A stretch of DNA of 64,000 nt from Podospora pseudoanserina (taxonomy: Eukaryota > Ascomycota > Sordariomycetes > Sordariales > Podosporaceae), in contig NW_026946671.1 of NCBI RefSeq assembly GCF_035222485.1, forward strand, positions 1,054,001 through 1,118,000. Direction: 5' to 3'. A program made the position numbers and the translations under genes. The notes below the pieces were generated by a model. It was not told the DNA's origin. It ran no database searches and was given only the letters and a program-made list of their open reading frames with translations. Position 1 is the first letter of the stretch. Every line of letters begins with the position of its first letter. Positions 43,854 through 58,794 of this stretch are shown here, in pieces.

Positions 43854-46800
43854 ATGGCCACCATCGACGTGAGCCTGCAGAGACGGTCTCTGCTCCGAGA
43901 CGCGGCCACGCTCCAACTCCTGCCGCGGGAACTGGTCCTTATCATCCAGGACCATCACACTCACTCGAGCCAGCTCTTAGAGGCCATCGCGACGGCCGCC
44001 CTCATTGCGCCCGCCACAGACAGGATATTCGCCCACTTGGACAGCTGTTTTGCCGACATCTGCGCCAGATGGGTCTTGTCCCACCCAAAGCTCGATGTAA
44101 AAGTTTTTGCGTCGTTTGCCAGGATCTTGCCGTTTGCGCCGGCTCTGTCTGTGTTTCTTACATCGCATATTCAAGGGGGAGGAGGAGCCGGAGGACTGAG
44201 ACCAGGACAGCAAATACTCGACCACCTTGACTTGACATCGTTTAGTGATATCGACCTCCCCATTATTCTCCTCGCCTTATGGAGACTCAATAATTTTGAC
44301 AAGAGAACTTATTCACCACTCTCGAGCCCGTCACAGCTCCAGTCTCTGTTCACCACCCATGCCAACCCTGCAGTGAGATGTCTCGCCATCCGGATTTTCT
44401 GCCAGCTCCACGACGCCTCGGACCAGAAGCTGGAGGCTTTGCTCACCAAATACATTGCCCAGGACACCAGCCTGATTGCGGATTTGGACGGGAGAAGGGC
44501 GGATTATTCGTTTCTGAGCCTGTATGAGGATGCGAGGAGCCAAGAGATCCAGCGCCTTCGCAGTAGTATCCAGACTGAGCAGCAGCAACAGCAAGAAGGA
44601 CCGGTTGCTCCAGTAATTCAAAATCTTACCCCCCTTGTTGTCACATATGGCAAGACTGTCCTTCCACGGCCCCTCGGTCCTGTGAACACGCCAAGTACTC
44701 TCGCGCTCACTTCGACGACGGTGGAAAATCTCGAGAATCTCGGCAGGCTTTTGCAGAAGCCAGGTCCCGTTCTGCTCCATGGTCTGTCCGGTGCGGGCAA
44801 GACATCGTTGGTTCAGGAGGTTGCGAGGGAGTTGGGGAAGCAGGGTGAGATGGTCACGCTGCATCTAAACGAGCAGACGGACGCCAAGATGCTTCTGGGG
44901 CTGTACACGACAAATGAGAAGCCCGGTTCCTTCTCGTGGCGCCCAGGTGTTTTGACGACAGCGGTCAGGGAAGGAAGATGGGTCTTGATTGAGGACCTGG
45001 ATCGTGCGCCGACCGAGGTTATGAGCACGCTGCTGCCCCTTATTGAGCGTGGAGAGCTTCTGATTCCGGGGCGTGGGGAGAGGATACAGGCTACCAGTGG
45101 GTTCCGGATGTTTGCGACGGTTCGGACGTTGATGGGAATGAACGACAAGGAGAATCTACCGAATATGATTGGGCAGCGGTTGTGGCAGTTGCTGCATATC
45201 AAGGCTCTTCCGAGGGATGACTTGAGGGAGGTCATCGTTGGGAGATATCCGTTGCTGCACAGGTATACGGTTGGGATTTTGGCCGTTTTCGACAGGCTTA
45301 TTGCTTCGACGAGTGGTTCTTCGAGGCTGTCTCTTGGGCGGACGGTGTTGGACCGGCCCATTGGTACGAGAGATCTTTTGAAGTGGTGTGGGAGATTGGA
45401 CGATATCCTGCGCTCGGCTGGTGTCAAGACTGGGGAGGAGCCCGTCACGGATACTACGAGAGACCGGATGTTCCTGGAGGCTGTGGACTGTTTCGTCAGT
45501 AACATTCATGAAATTGCTGCTCGCAATCTGTTGATTCAAGCTATTGCCAAGGAGATGCATCTTTCCCCTGAACGCGTTCGGCATTATCTCTCACATTACA
45601 TCCCTGATATGGTGGACTCCGAGTCACGGCTGACGATTGGCCGTGCCTCTTTTGTCAAGTCACGGAGGTCTGGCAGGATCACCAAGTCAAAGAGACCTTT
45701 CGCTACTACCGTTCATGCCAAGAGGCTGCTCGAGCAGATTGCCGTTGCTGTCAAGCACCGTGAGCCCCTTTTGCTCGTCGGTGAGACCGGCATCGGTAAG
45801 ACTACGGTGGTTCAGCAACTTGCCGAGTCGCTCGGTCACCAGCTCGTTGCCGTCAATTTGTCTCAACAAAGCGAAGCCAGTGATTTGCTTGGCGGTTTCA
45901 AGCCGGTCAGCGCCCAAAGTCTTGCCATGCCCATCAAGGAGGAGTTTGAGGATCTTCTTGAGAAGACCGGTGTCTCTGCTGAGAAGAACAGGGAATATCT
46001 TGATCGTATTGCCAAGAGATTTGTCAGGGGCAAGTGGAGAGAAGTCTCCAAGGAGTGGCGGAAGGCTCCCAAGATGTTTGAGGCTATTCTTGAGAAGCTG
46101 GAGAGCGCCCAGACCAAAGATGAGCCAGCCGAGGAGCAGCCAGCCAAGCGCCGCAAGACTGGGTCGACAAAGCTGCAACGGTTGCGTGACTTGAGACCTC
46201 GCTGGGATACCTTTTCTCAGAGTCTCGATCAGTTCGATAGGCAGGTTGCCAGCGGGGGTGCTTTCGCCTTTGCCTTTGTCGAGGGCAAGATTGTCAAGGC
46301 TGCCAGGAATGGCGACTGGATTCTCCTGGACGAAATCAACCTTGCTTCGCCCGACACGCTGGAGAGCATTGCTGGTCTCTTCCAGACGACACCCTCTCTT
46401 CTTCTCTCAGAGACGGGAGAAATCGAGAGGATCCAGGCACATCCAAACTTTCGTGTTTTCGGCGCCATGAACCCAGCCACCGATGTGGGCAAGCGAGATC
46501 TCCCACTCGGTCTGAGATCTCGCTTCACCGAGATATATGTTCAGAGCCCCGATCGGGATAAGAAGGATTTGCTTACCATCATCAAGACTTATCTGAAGGG
46601 CAACAACAGCACCATTGACCGCTTGGCTGATGATGTTGCTGATTTGTATCTTGAGATCAAGCAGAGGGCAGAGGCGAAGCAGTTGGTCGACCAGGCCAGT
46701 GAGGTTCCTCACTTCAGTTTGCGTACCCTGACACGGGTGCTAACATACGCCAACGATGTGGCTCCTGTGTATGGACTCGACCGTGCCTTGTATGAGGGTT

Positions 46801-49800
46801 TCTGCATGTGCTTTACTACTCTGCTCAGCGAGGAGTCGGAGCGCACAGTCAGGCCGCTTATCCACCAGCATCTCCTCAAGAAGTCCAATATTCTCACTCA
46901 ACCACCGAAGAAGCCCCTCGATGGAAAGCCTTATATCTCCTTCAAGAACAGGGACAAGACCCATGAGTACTTCTTGCTCCAAGGCAACCACGAGCCCATT
47001 GTGCGAGACGACTACATCATCACTCGCTACGTTGAGCGCAATCTCCTCAACCTTGTCCGCGCCACCTCTACTCGGAGGTACCCCATCCTCATCCAAGGTC
47101 CCACATCCGCAGGTAAAACAAGCATGATTGAGTACCTGGCCAACTACACTGGCAACAAGTTTGTCCGCATCAACAACCACGAGCACACCGATCTCCAAGA
47201 ATACCTGGGCACTTATGTCTCTGATTCGGAAGGCAAGCTCAGGTTCCAGGAGGGTTTGCTTGTCCAGGCCATGCGGGAAGGCTCCTGGATCGTGCTCGAC
47301 GAGCTGAACCTGGCGCCTACCGATGTTCTCGAAGCTCTCAACCGCCTGTTGGACGACAACAGGGAGCTGCTCATCCCCGAAACTCAAGAGATTGTCCGGC
47401 CGGCAGAGAACTTTTGTTTGTTCGCCACGCAGAATCCCCCTGGCTTGTACGGTGGCCGCAAAGTCTTGTCCCGCGCTTTCAGAAACAGATTCTTGGAGCT
47501 TCACTTTGATGATATTCCAGAAAGCGAACTCAAAGAGATTTTGCAGCAGAGAAGCAGGAACACGGCCCCTTCTGACTGCGGGAGAATCGTCAACGTTTAC
47601 AAGCAGCTCACCCGCCTCCGTCAGGAGTCCCGTGTTTTTGAGCAAAAGAACTCTTTTGCTACGTTGAGAGATTTGTTCAGATGGGCTCTTAGAGAGTCGG
47701 AGACACGACAGGAGATCGCTGAACATGGCTACATGCTTTTGGCTGAGAGAGTCCGCAAGCCGGAGGAGAGGGACGAGGTTAGGAAGGTTATCGAGCAGGA
47801 GTTCAGGGTCACTATTGACTCGGCCAAGCTGTATGATCTTGACACTGCGCCTGAGCTGAGAAATGTCAAGGCGAGGAATAGCCAGGGGGTTATCTGGACG
47901 AGGGCGATGAGGCGGTTGTATGTTTTGGTCAAGAGGGCGATCAAGAACAATGAGCCGGTTTTGCTGGTGGGTGAGACGGGTTGTGGTAAGACGACTGTGG
48001 TGCAGTTGCTGGCCGAGTTTGAGGGGCAGGGGTTGCACATTGTGAATGCGCATCAGAATACGGAGACGGGGGATTTGATTGGTAGTCAGAGGCCGGTGAG
48101 GAACAGGGGGGCGGTTGTGGATGCTCTGTTCCGGGATTTGGAGGAGCTGGCGGGTTTGCTTGGGAGGGAGAGGGGGGCTTTGGAGGAGTTGCAGGAGTGG
48201 TATAGGTCTCTGTCGGCTGACGAGCTGGCGAGGGTTCCGGAGGCGTTGAGGGCGAAGATTCATGCTGGGATCACGAGAAGCAAGGCCCTGTTTGAGTGGA
48301 GTGACGGTAGTCTCGTTCATGCCATGAGGGAGGGCAGCTACTTTCTTCTTGATGAGATTTCTCTCGCAGATGACTCGGTCCTGGAGCGTCTCAATTCGGT
48401 CCTTGAGCCTCAGCGCACGCTTCTTTTGGCCGAGAAGGGCGTCGACGACTCTTTTGTTCAGGGCACCGAAGGCTTCCAGTTCTTTGCTACCATGAACCCC
48501 GGTGGCGACTTTGGAAAGAAGGAGCTTTCTCCGGCTTTGCGCAACCGTTTCACTGAGATTTGGGTGCCCGCCTTTTCGGATGTGGAGGATGTTCATGACA
48601 TTGTCGTCTCCAAGCTCGACAAGAGATTCAAGCAGGGGAAGAGCACCAAGTCGAAGCCTGTCTCCCAGATCATCGTCGAGTTCGCTTATTGGTTTGGCAA
48701 GACCTTCCGTCCTTCTTCGGCTACTGCTTTCTCGGTCAGAGATATCCTCTCCTGGGTCCAGTTCATGAACACGTGCCCCTTCAAATCCACTGATCTCGCC
48801 CTTCTTCACGGTGCGGCCATGGTGTTTATCGACACCATCGGTGCCAACCCCTCCGCTCTCATCTCGGTCGACCCCAAGGAGATGGCCTCACAGCGCCAGC
48901 AATGTCTCCAGCAGCTTGGTGCTCTTTGCGGCAAGGACCTCAGCCAGCTGTACTTTCAAGAGCCAGAACTCGAGATCACCCCCGGAGCTCTCTCCATCGG
49001 GGATTTTGGTGTCGAGAGGTCCGAGGCTGCCAAGCCTGATGCCGGTGATGAGTTTGCCGTTCCTACCACCAAGATGAATGCCATGCGCGTGATTAGAGCG
49101 CTGCAAGGGACGAAGCCGATTTTGCTGGAGGGCAACCCTGGTGTGGGCAAGACTACGTTGATTACGGCTTTGGCGAGGGCTTGTGGACGGCCGCTGACGA
49201 GGATCAACCTGAGTGATCAGACAGATCTGATGGATCTGTTTGGTACGGATGTGCCGGTAGAGGGGGCGGAGGCGGGTAATTTTGTCTGGCAGAATGCGCC
49301 GTTTTTGGAGGCGATGCAGAAGGGGGAGTGGGTCTTGTTGGATGTAAGTGACACTGTTTTGGATCAGGGATAGGGGGGCTGTGACTGACAGGATTTTACA
49401 GGAAATGAACTTGGCTTCTCAGACGGTTCTGGAGGGTCTGAACGCCTGTCTTGACCATCGTGGAGAGGTGTACATTGCCGAACTGGACCAGGTTTTCAAG
49501 CGCCATCCCGACTTCAAGCTGTTTGCTGCCCAGAATCCTCATCACCAGGGCGGTGGTCGTAAGGGTCTTCCTAGTTCGTTTGTCAACCGTTTCACTGTGG
49601 TCTACTCGGACGTCTTCACCAAGGAGGATTTGCTTCATATTACGGCCAAGAAGTTCGCCAAGATTGGGGAGGATACTCAGCATCGTCTTATCGAGTTTAT
49701 GTCGAAGCTTGATGACGAGGTTGTTGGCAGACGGTCGTTTGGTGCGCTCGGGTCTCCGTGGGAGTTCAACTTGCGTGATACCCTTCGCTGGGGCGATTTG

Positions 49801-52800
49801 TTGACTTCCGACAAAGCCCTCTTGGCCGACCGCAAGCCGGATGACTATCTTGATGTCATTATTCGACAGCGTTTCCGGTCGGAGCGTGACCGTGAGGCGG
49901 TCAACAAGCTCTTTGCTGAGATCTTTGAGCGGATGCCTGAGCAGCATGGCCTGTACCATGATATCAATCCCTATTTCTGCCAGGTCGGGCTTGCTACCAT
50001 CAAGCGGAATGCGCTGTCGCAGCCGACGCATTTCCCGGCGATCGATCCAATTGCCAGGCTCAAGGAGATTGAGTCGATTTTGATTGCTATTGAGCAGGAC
50101 CTGCCGTGTATCTTGGTTGGTCCTTCGGGCAGTGGGAAGTCGTCTCTTTTGGCCCACGTTGCGGCTTTGGCTGGTAAGCCTATGGTCATCTTCCCGCTTA
50201 ATGCGGATGTCGATGCCATGGATCTTATTGGTGGCTTTGAGCAGGCTGATCCTCACCGTGAGGTGCAAGCGGCGTTGTCCAGGTTCAGACAGGCTCTTCA
50301 GGACCAGATTCTCAGCACTCTGCCAAGCATGGTGGCGCGTGTGGCTCTAGATGTGTTGACTGCCTTGGGGTCCTCCTTGACCGGGGAGGCTCATCAGTAT
50401 GAGACTCTTCTGCCACTCATCGAGAGCCTTCAGGTCGATCCAGCTGTCAACCAGGAGCTCGCCACTCTTTTGGATCAGGCAAAGGAGGCTTTACACAAGC
50501 CGCTGACGCTCGAGAACCCGAGATTCGAGTGGCTCGATGGTGTCATTGTTCGGGCTGTCGAGACTGGCGCTTGGTTGGTCCTCGATAATGCCAACCTTTG
50601 CAGTGCTTCTGTGCTGGACAGACTGAACTCGCTCTTGGAACGGCCGAATGGCATCCTCAGCATCAATGAGCACAGTGGTCCGGGAGGTGAGCCGAGGATC
50701 ATTAAGCCCCATCCTGATTTTAGGATTTTCCTGACGGTCGATCCGAGGTATGGAGAGCTGTCGAGGGCTATGAGGAATCGTTCGGTGGAGATTTATCTTG
50801 ATGTTCTTCCTGCTGGGACAAGTGTTGTTGTTGAGAGGATTGCACCTGTTGATGGGACGCTTCAGAGATACCATACTGCTGCGAAGTTGGCGTCGTCTCA
50901 AGGCACCGAAGAGGGACAGCTTATTCCTTTGGCGTTTGATGCCATCTCCCTTGGAGACAGCAGCCGTCTTGATGCTTACATCAGCATCATCCGCGAGGCT
51001 CTCAGCGATGGCTCGCCATCTCCTGTTCAGTCACCCGACGTCCTGCAACATCTTGACCTACTCTTGTCTTACATCCACCATGAAGACGCCGGTGAACTCC
51101 GCCAGGCCATCGCGGGGTTGTACACCCCGTCCCCGGACAAAATGCTCATGCCTCTTCACCCGTTGATCAACTCCCCTATGATGCCGCTCCTGGACCAAGC
51201 CCGCGAGGGACTCACCTGCTGGCTGGCAGTCTGCTACGAGCTCTTTATCGACATCCAAAAAGCAGAAAAAGCCATGGCTGGCCAACTCTCCAAGGTCAAC
51301 GTCAGCAAGCCATCCTCGTTGAACCGCCTGCAGAGGTCGTTTGTCGCGGACAAGGTCGCTTCCCTCGCCAAGGACTCCACGGTCAACTCTGTCCGGTTTT
51401 TGGCGTCGGTTGCCAAGGCAATCAAGGGGTACATCTCCACCAGCACTGCCGAGCCTGGAAACTGGAAACAGCGCCGCGCTATCCTCCGCCGCGTGGTCCT
51501 CTTTTGGAAGAGGACATTCTCCTTCCTCATTGCGTCTCAGTTCGAGGAAGCGAGATTCCAGTCCCATTTGACTCAGGGTGCTAACCTCCTCCGCCGATCT
51601 CTTGCCATGGCTGGTCGAGATGATGAGGGGATTCAGAAACTACTTGTCTCGATTGAGGAATTTCTCGAGCGGGACTTTGTCGTTGGGTTCAAGCTTGTGA
51701 CAGGTCTCTCCATGGAGACGATGTGGCGGGCTTTACGTCCTGATCCTATTGCTGACCAGGCTACGCTTGAGCAAGTGATGGAGCTGGAGAGGTTGGCGGA
51801 TAGGTTTGATGAGATGAGGTGGAGGGTTGATGTTGATATCGCCACCCTGAGAACAGTTCAGGATTCCATGGCGAGGATCTATGCTGTTGTTCGCACGGGG
51901 AAGGTGGATGGTGCCTCTCTCGTCAAGGACCTCCAACAGGAGATTTCTGCGTTGGAGGCAAAGATTGGGGTGCACTCTGCCGCTCACGAGCCTTTTTTCG
52001 CGAGTAGTTTTGAGGGGTTGAGGCAGGTGGGGGTGTTGCATAGGATATCAACCGGGGGGAGGATCGGGGAGGGGAGTGGTGATGTGGATGTTTTGTCGAG
52101 CTTGCCTACTGCCAGTCTGATGAGGATTCAGTGTATGAAGGGGACGGGTTTGCAGGGGGTGGATTGTGTTCTTGCGCAACAGGGACAGGGGAGTGAGGTG
52201 GTGCACCCTTGGGAGGGGGAGCTTTCAAAGGCGTTGTTGAGGAGGTATGAGGCGGCGGCTTCGGCGAGTTTGGGCCAGCTGAGGAGTTTGGAGGTGGAGA
52301 TGCCTATCATGGGGCGGGCGTTGGCGGGGGCGAGTGAGGCGCTTGCTGCTGATCCTCTGGGGAAGGCGGAGGGGCTTTTGGTGAGGTTGATGGGTGAGGT
52401 GATGAGTGCTCATGACCCGTCCCGGAAAGGGGGAGTGGAGGTGTTGTTTGAGAGTTTGGTCAAGGGGGCTAGGATGGGGGCGGTGGAGTTGGGGGAGCTG
52501 GGGGAGTGGTTGGAGCAGAGTGAGCAGCTTCAGATGATGGAGGGGGGAGATTGGCCGGGGCATGTGGTGGAAGTTTTCAGAGGTCACTTTGCAAAGGCTT
52601 TGTTGGCGCTGGTGGCGGCGAGGAAGGGGTTGCAGCCTAGGTCGGCGTTTGCGAGCATTGCGTGGGTGAGGTTTGCGCTGGGGTGTGTGACGCTTTTTGT
52701 GCCGGATAAGATCTTTGATCCGCATCATCGGGCGCAGATTGAGGCCGAGGAGCATCAGGAGCTTTACGTGGGTCTTCAGAGGGAGATTGCTGCTCTTGAG

Positions 52801-55800
52801 GCCTTTGAGGTGGCGTTTACCGGGCAGAAGACGGGCATCCGATTGAAAGCTCTGGCTGAGGAGGCGGGTGGATTGGGAGAGCCGCCTGCGGTTCAGTCGA
52901 TTTACCGTCCTGGGGGTGGTGAGCTGCGCAGTTTGCAGGGGGAGTTTAGCAATGTTCTCGGTGCCCTTTTGGCGAACGATGTTGCGACGACGCATCTCAA
53001 GTCTATCATGTCGTCTTCGACTGAGGTTACTGAGGAGCTTTCGCTGGTGGAGCAGAACGTCTCGCTTCTTATTCACCGGTTGACTTCCCGGTTTGGGGCT
53101 TATCAGGATCTGACCATGCCGCTGGTCAGTTTCCTTCGCTGCCTCAAGATGGGCCTTTCCCTTGGGAGGGGTGTTGTACCCCCTGCCACGGCATCTGAGG
53201 ATAACGAAGACGAGGACAACAAATCTGAGGTCTTGGTCTCTGTCACGCCCTTTCTTCAGGGGACGGTCTACCGCGCCGAGACGGAGGATCTTCCCCTGAG
53301 AAACTTTGCGTTCTTGTATTTTGTCCAGACGGTTGCTGCTGTTGAAGGCAAAAATCAACTTCCCCCATCCATGAGGAAACAGCTCTTTGAGTCACTGGCC
53401 TTCATCCACGAAGTCTACAGCAAGAAGTTTGAAGAGGACAAGCGCAAGGAAGTCGAAGCTAGCGGGCTGAGTTATGTCCACAAGGGCAGCTTGGAGGACG
53501 AGAAGGAGTATGACCGGCAGGAATTCGACAGTCTCTTCCCTGATTATCAAGACGAGGGCGACGACGATGATCACGACAAGACCAAGGTCAGGAAGCCCAA
53601 AAAGTCGAAGCGGTCGGGCAAGGATCTCGCGGTGATGCTCGCCGAGGCGCATGAGAAGATTTTCCTTGGGAGTCAAGAGCCGCAGGTGATGATCAAGGAG
53701 CTTTGCACACAGGTTGCCAGGACAATCGCCAGATCAAAGGGTGGGCAAACGGGCCCGGAGATGGACGCTATGCTACTCCCCGCTACGCTGCTTGTGTTTG
53801 AGGACTCGGTCAAGGCCTTTTCGGCCAGTGTCGAGACGGGCGATTACAACTTTTACACTGATGCACACCTCGCTGAGGTTCGCAAGGTCTTGAACCTGGT
53901 TAATGCCATCCGCAATCGGTTCCTTGAACTGCAAGGGATCGACGAGATTGGCCATCATCAAACGCTTGCTGATGTTATCCTTGCATGTGACAAGGTTCTC
54001 GAGATGGCTATTGACGACCCGCTTGCCAAGATTATCACAGCGATTGAGAAACTGCACGCTCATGTTTACGAGTGGCATGAAGGCGGCTGGGCTACGGCTG
54101 CTAATAAGGCTGTGGCGCTGTATGAGAAGCTGCGGGATACGATTTGTGACTGGAGGAGGTTGGAGCTGTCGTCTTGGTCGCGGTTGCTGGATGTCGAGGT
54201 CAAGAAGACGCATGATGCGGCCAAAGCTTTCTGGTTCGACGCGTACAATGACGTTATCCTCAAGTCGTGCGTGTTTCTTGAGGAGGGGTTGCTCAAGGAG
54301 TATGCGGTTGAACTTTTGGAAACTCTCTCGACGTACTTTACTGGTGATCGCTGCACTGTTGGGCAGTTCAAAGCGCGGTTGGGGTTGTTGAGGCAGTTGA
54401 AGAGCCAGCTTGATCTGCTGACGAGGGATGAGAAGGAGTTTGGCGTTGTTGGCGAAGCGGTGGAGAATAGTATCAGGTACTATGGACGGTATCTAGGCAA
54501 GGTGGAGGAGTATATCAAAAATGGGAGGCAGCCGCTGGATAGGAGTATGAAGGATGTGTTGTTGATGGGGAAGTGGAGGGATAAGAATATTGAGGCTTTG
54601 AGGGCGAGTGCACGGAAGTCTCATGAGAAGCTGTTTAAGCTGGTGAGGAAGTTCAGGGCAGTGTTGGAGCAGCCTGTCAGGGTCATTACTGATCAGGGGC
54701 TGCCGGAGGAGAAGTATGAGGGGGTTGTTGGGGGGGAGATGGTGGTCAAGAAGGTTGAGCACAGTGTGGATCCCAAGGCTATCGAGGTGTGTCGGGAGAT
54801 GGTGCCTGGGATTGAGGCTCATCCTCAGTGGAGTCGGATGGTGAATCTACCCGGGGTGCTGAAGGCTATGGGGAGACATGGCTCGCTGCCTGCGGGTGTT
54901 GTTGGGGCTGCGAAGACGGTGGATGAGTACATCACTGATTTGGTCTCTTCGATTGCCGAGTTGAGGAAGGAGACGCCTAGCACGCTTACGGATGAGAATA
55001 AGGAGGCTGTGAGACATCTCAAGACTCGCAAGGTTACGCTCTTTAGCGAGACCCTCAAGACCCTTCGCGCTATGGGCTTCAGCCGCAACTTGGGCACGAA
55101 CATTCTCGACAAGCAGAGCAGTACGCAAAAGGTTCTTGTTGGGTCGGGGTTGGTGCCTCATCTTTCTGGGCCGGAATTGGACGCGCTTGAGTACTTTTAC
55201 CACAAGACTCTTGACCTAGCTCCCAAGGTCCGCAAGGCTGCCAATGACCATAATGAGGATCTCAACAGGGAGGTTGTGGGGAGGAGTGTTGGTTTCTTTG
55301 AGGGCGTGCTGCATGTCATGTTCAAGCAGAGGCAGTTTTTGTCCAAAACTGCGCATGCTGACCAGGCACTCGAGGAGGCGATTGCCTACGTCAGGCAGCT
55401 TTCTATTGCTGGAGAAGGGTCTTTTGCGCCGGAGACCAAGCAGACCAACTACGCTCAGGTGCTGAAGTGGTTGGTGCAGATTGTCAAGTTTGGTGTTCAT
55501 CTTGTTGATGTTCACGGCAAGCTTGGTCAGATTGACAATAAGCCTGTCGAGTCTAGGTTGGGTGCTTGGGTTGAGACGTTTGCCAAGTTGGAGAAGACTC
55601 AGCTGAATCTGCCTCAGCTTCCCGAGGGCTTTGTTTCCATGCCCCAGGAGACTCTCCAAGTCGACGTCGAGAGGGAGTTGGCCGCTTTGAAGACTGACCT
55701 TCCAGTCCTCGCTCAAGAGCGTCCTGATCTGGCATTTGTGATGGAGCAAATCAACCTCTGGACCGACATCCAAACCACCGCCGAAATCACCAACGGCCCC

Positions 55801-58794
55801 CAACACTCTGGTATTGACACCTTTGCCAACTCAGCCCTGACCCTCACAAGCAAAATCTTGGTCGCCCTCCAAAACTTCCAAAAGGTCGCCTCCACCCTCC
55901 CCGCAACAACAGAAGACCCAAGCTGGCTTGTGACATACGGGGAGGCCCTCCAAAAGTCTATCGACGCCCTCCGCATGCCCACCATCACAAACGACATCAC
56001 CTCTCTAATCTCCCAGCTCCGCTCCATTCCCACACCATCAGTCGCCACCCCGATTTTACGACTAGTTCTACCTATCCTACAGCAATACTCGGCCTCCTGC
56101 CTTGACAACATCACCCAATTCACCTCCCTCCATCGCACCCTCTGCCGCCTAGGCTACACCCTCTCCACCTCCTTCACCATAATCTCCTCCCAAGGCTTCT
56201 GCACGCCCAGCGAACCGTCCAACGAGAAGTCCAACGAAACCGGCAACGTCGAAAACGACGGCACTGGCCTCGGCGACGGGGAAGGAGCAGAGGATATCAG
56301 CAAGGACATCCAACCTGACGAGGACCTCACCGAGCTGGCTCAAGACAAGAATAATAACACGCAGGGTGACATTGAGGAGCACGACGACGCGGTTGACATG
56401 GGGGATGATGAGTTGGAGGGTGAGCTTGGGGATGTGGCGGGTAAGGATGAGGAAGAGGAGGATAAGGACGGGAGTGATGATGAGGGGGATGATGAGGATG
56501 TGGATGAGCAGGCTGGGGATGTGGATGATCTTGATCCTACGGCGGTGGATGAGAAGATGTGGGATGGGAGTGGGGAGGATGAGGCGGAGAAGGATCAGCA
56601 GGGGGAGGGGGAGAAGGGGGAGAGGGATGAGAGTGATACTGTTGCTGCTGAGGAGAAGAAAGACGATAAAAAGAAGAAGGAGGAAGAGAATAAAAGGGAG
56701 GGGAATGAGAAGGGAGAGGAGGATAAAGAAGGGGAAGATGAAGAAGAGGAAGGGGAGCCGGGGGATGAGAATGAGGGGGTGGCGATGGAGGAGTTGAATA
56801 AGCAGGATCAGAATGTGGATGAGCAGGAGACGTTGGCGTTGCCCGAGGATATGGATGTTGACATCAGTGATGGTGAAGAGGAGGAGGAAGATGATTTGGA
56901 TGGGTTGAGTGACGTTGATCCTGATAAGATTGATGAAGAGGAGAAGATAACTGGGGAGGATGATGCTGATAGCGATAATGGCGAGGAACAAGAAAAGGGA
57001 GAGGAAGAACATCAGAAAGACGAGGAGATTGACGAGGCGGGGGCAGAAGAAGAAGGAAAGATTGATGCGGCGGGTGAGAGAGAAGAGGAGATGGATGTTG
57101 ACGAGCAAGGGGACGAAGGCAGGGAAGATGAAGAGGAGAAGCCCAAGCCGATGCAGGATGATGGCGGTGGTGTTGATCAGAATGACGTCGCGCCTAGCGA
57201 GGTTCAGAACGGGGGTGGTCAGGCGCAAGATGATGCGAATGACATGGAGCAGGATGAGACGGAGAACAAGGCTGCGCAGAGGGAGTCTGGCGCTGTGAGC
57301 AAGCAGCAGGCCGAGCAAGACAAGGCGCCTGGTGCGGAAGGTCAATTGTCGACGATGGACCAGGAGCAGGGTCCTTCTGATCAGCCGGAGGATGACTCCA
57401 AGCAGGCTCAGCCGTTCAAGAAGCTGGGTGATGCTTTGGAGAGGTGGTATCGCAACCAAAAGGACATCCAGGCGGCTGACGATCAAGAGAGGCCCGAGAA
57501 GCAGGCGGAGGACATGTCCAAGGCCGAGTTTCAGCATCTGCAGGATGACACCGCCGAGGCAGACGCGCAGGCTTTGGGGACGGCGACGGACGAGGAGGCA
57601 AAACCCATGAATGATGCCATGGCCATCGACAACGAGATGGAGGAGCAAGGGCAGCAGGTTCTTCCCGAAGATGAACAACCCGAGGAAGGGGGCGATGTCG
57701 ATATGGAGGATGCCGAGCCGGCCGAACCCCAAGATGGCATCAAGAACGAGCGTGAGGATGGCCGTTCAGGCGTGGCTACCCACCGGGGCGCTCCAGACAA
57801 CAGCAAGACCCCCGGTGACGAATCCGCCCCCAACGGCGCCGAAGACGAAGACGTTCAAGAAACTTCTACTCAACTCTCCGCCACCCATCTTACGGATGAA
57901 GACCGCCCTCTCCGCCCTTACGACGAGGCGCTAGAGCTCTGGTCGACCTTCCAGCAGAAAACCCAAGGCCTTTCCCAGTCTCTGTCCTCCCAACTGAGGC
58001 TGATCCTCGCACCAACCCAATCAACCAAGCTCTCGGGCTCCTTCCGCACAGGAAAGCGACTCAACATCAAGAAAATAATCCCTTACATCGCCTCGTCGTA
58101 CAAGCGGGACAAGATCTGGATGAGGAGAGCCATCCCCTCCAAGCGCGCATATCAAATCCTGTTATGTGTGGATGACTCCAGCTCCATGTCTGACGAAAAC
58201 AGGTCTTCCTCTGGCCGTCTCGCGCTCGAATCATTAGTGATGGTCGCCCGCGCCTTGACAATCCTCGAATCAGGCCAAATTGGAGTCCTGGGCTTCGGAG
58301 AAGAAGTCTTTACCGCCCACTCGCTAACCTCACCCTCCTTCTCCTCTGGCGACACAGGCGCGAGGGTCCTCCAGAATTTCACCTTTCAGTCTGCCGGGAC
58401 GGATATGATCAAGCTCATGCGCGGGGTGATCGATCAGTTCCGTGACGCCCGCCTAATGTCCCAGGGAGGGGAGGATCTCTGGCAATTAGCGCTAATCTTG
58501 TCTGACGGCCTGGTCCAGTCGAGGGATCATGCCAGGCTGAGACCGCTGCTGAGGGAGGCGACGGAGCAGAGGGTGATGGTTGTTTTTGTTGTCATGGACG
58601 ACGTCAGGGATAAGAAGGGGCATAGCGTGCTGGAGCTGAAGGAGGCGAGGTTTGGGGCTGATGGGGTGCCGGTTGTGAGGCGGTATCTGGATAGTTTTCC
58701 GTTTGAGTATTACTTGATTGTGCACAATCTGGAGGACTTGCCGGGGGCGCTGGCGGGGGTGTTGAGGAGTTGGTTTCAGGAGGTGAATGCTTAG
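43854..58794 (+). CDS. mdn1: Midasin (Mdn1/Rea1), giant AAA+ ATPase of 60S ribosome assembly
   Basis: A 4960-aa dynein-related machine that strips Ytm1 and Rsa4 from pre-60S particles. Exons are 43854-49343 and 49402-58794. Six AAA+ modules show Walker A motifs: GLSGAGKT (near residue 313), GETGIGKT (643), GPTSAGKT (1082), GETGCGKT (1372), GNPGVGKT (1760) and GPSGSGKS (2069). A helical linker without clear motifs spans about residues 2400-4100. An Asp/Glu-rich region covers about residues 4110-4680 (56230-57900). The C-terminal MIDAS domain begins AYQILLCVDDSSSMSDENRS near residue 4745, with the metal-binding DxSxS. Length agrees with yeast Mdn1 (about 4900). The only intron falls directly after Walker B of module five. 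Confidence 0.98.
49344..49401 (+). other. Single intron of midasin
   Basis: The 58-nt phase-0 intron (GTAAGT donor, GACTGACAG branch site, TACAG acceptor) joins WVLLD to EMNLASQ. Confidence 0.93.

Noticed and set aside
46740-48809. 689-codon minus-strand open frame within midasin
   Set aside because: It is an antisense shadow of AAA modules 3-4, with no recognisable domain. The plus frame has the Walker motifs.
52225-53358. 377-codon minus-strand frame within midasin
   Set aside because: It begins with a non-ATG codon, is Arg/Leu/His-rich, and is a shadow of the midasin linker.
56149-57732. 527-codon minus-strand frame that looks like a very hydrophobic membrane protein
   Set aside because: It is the complement of the Asp/Glu-rich midasin segment. 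GAG/GAT codons read backwards as CTC/ATC (Leu/Ile), which explains the false hydrophobicity.
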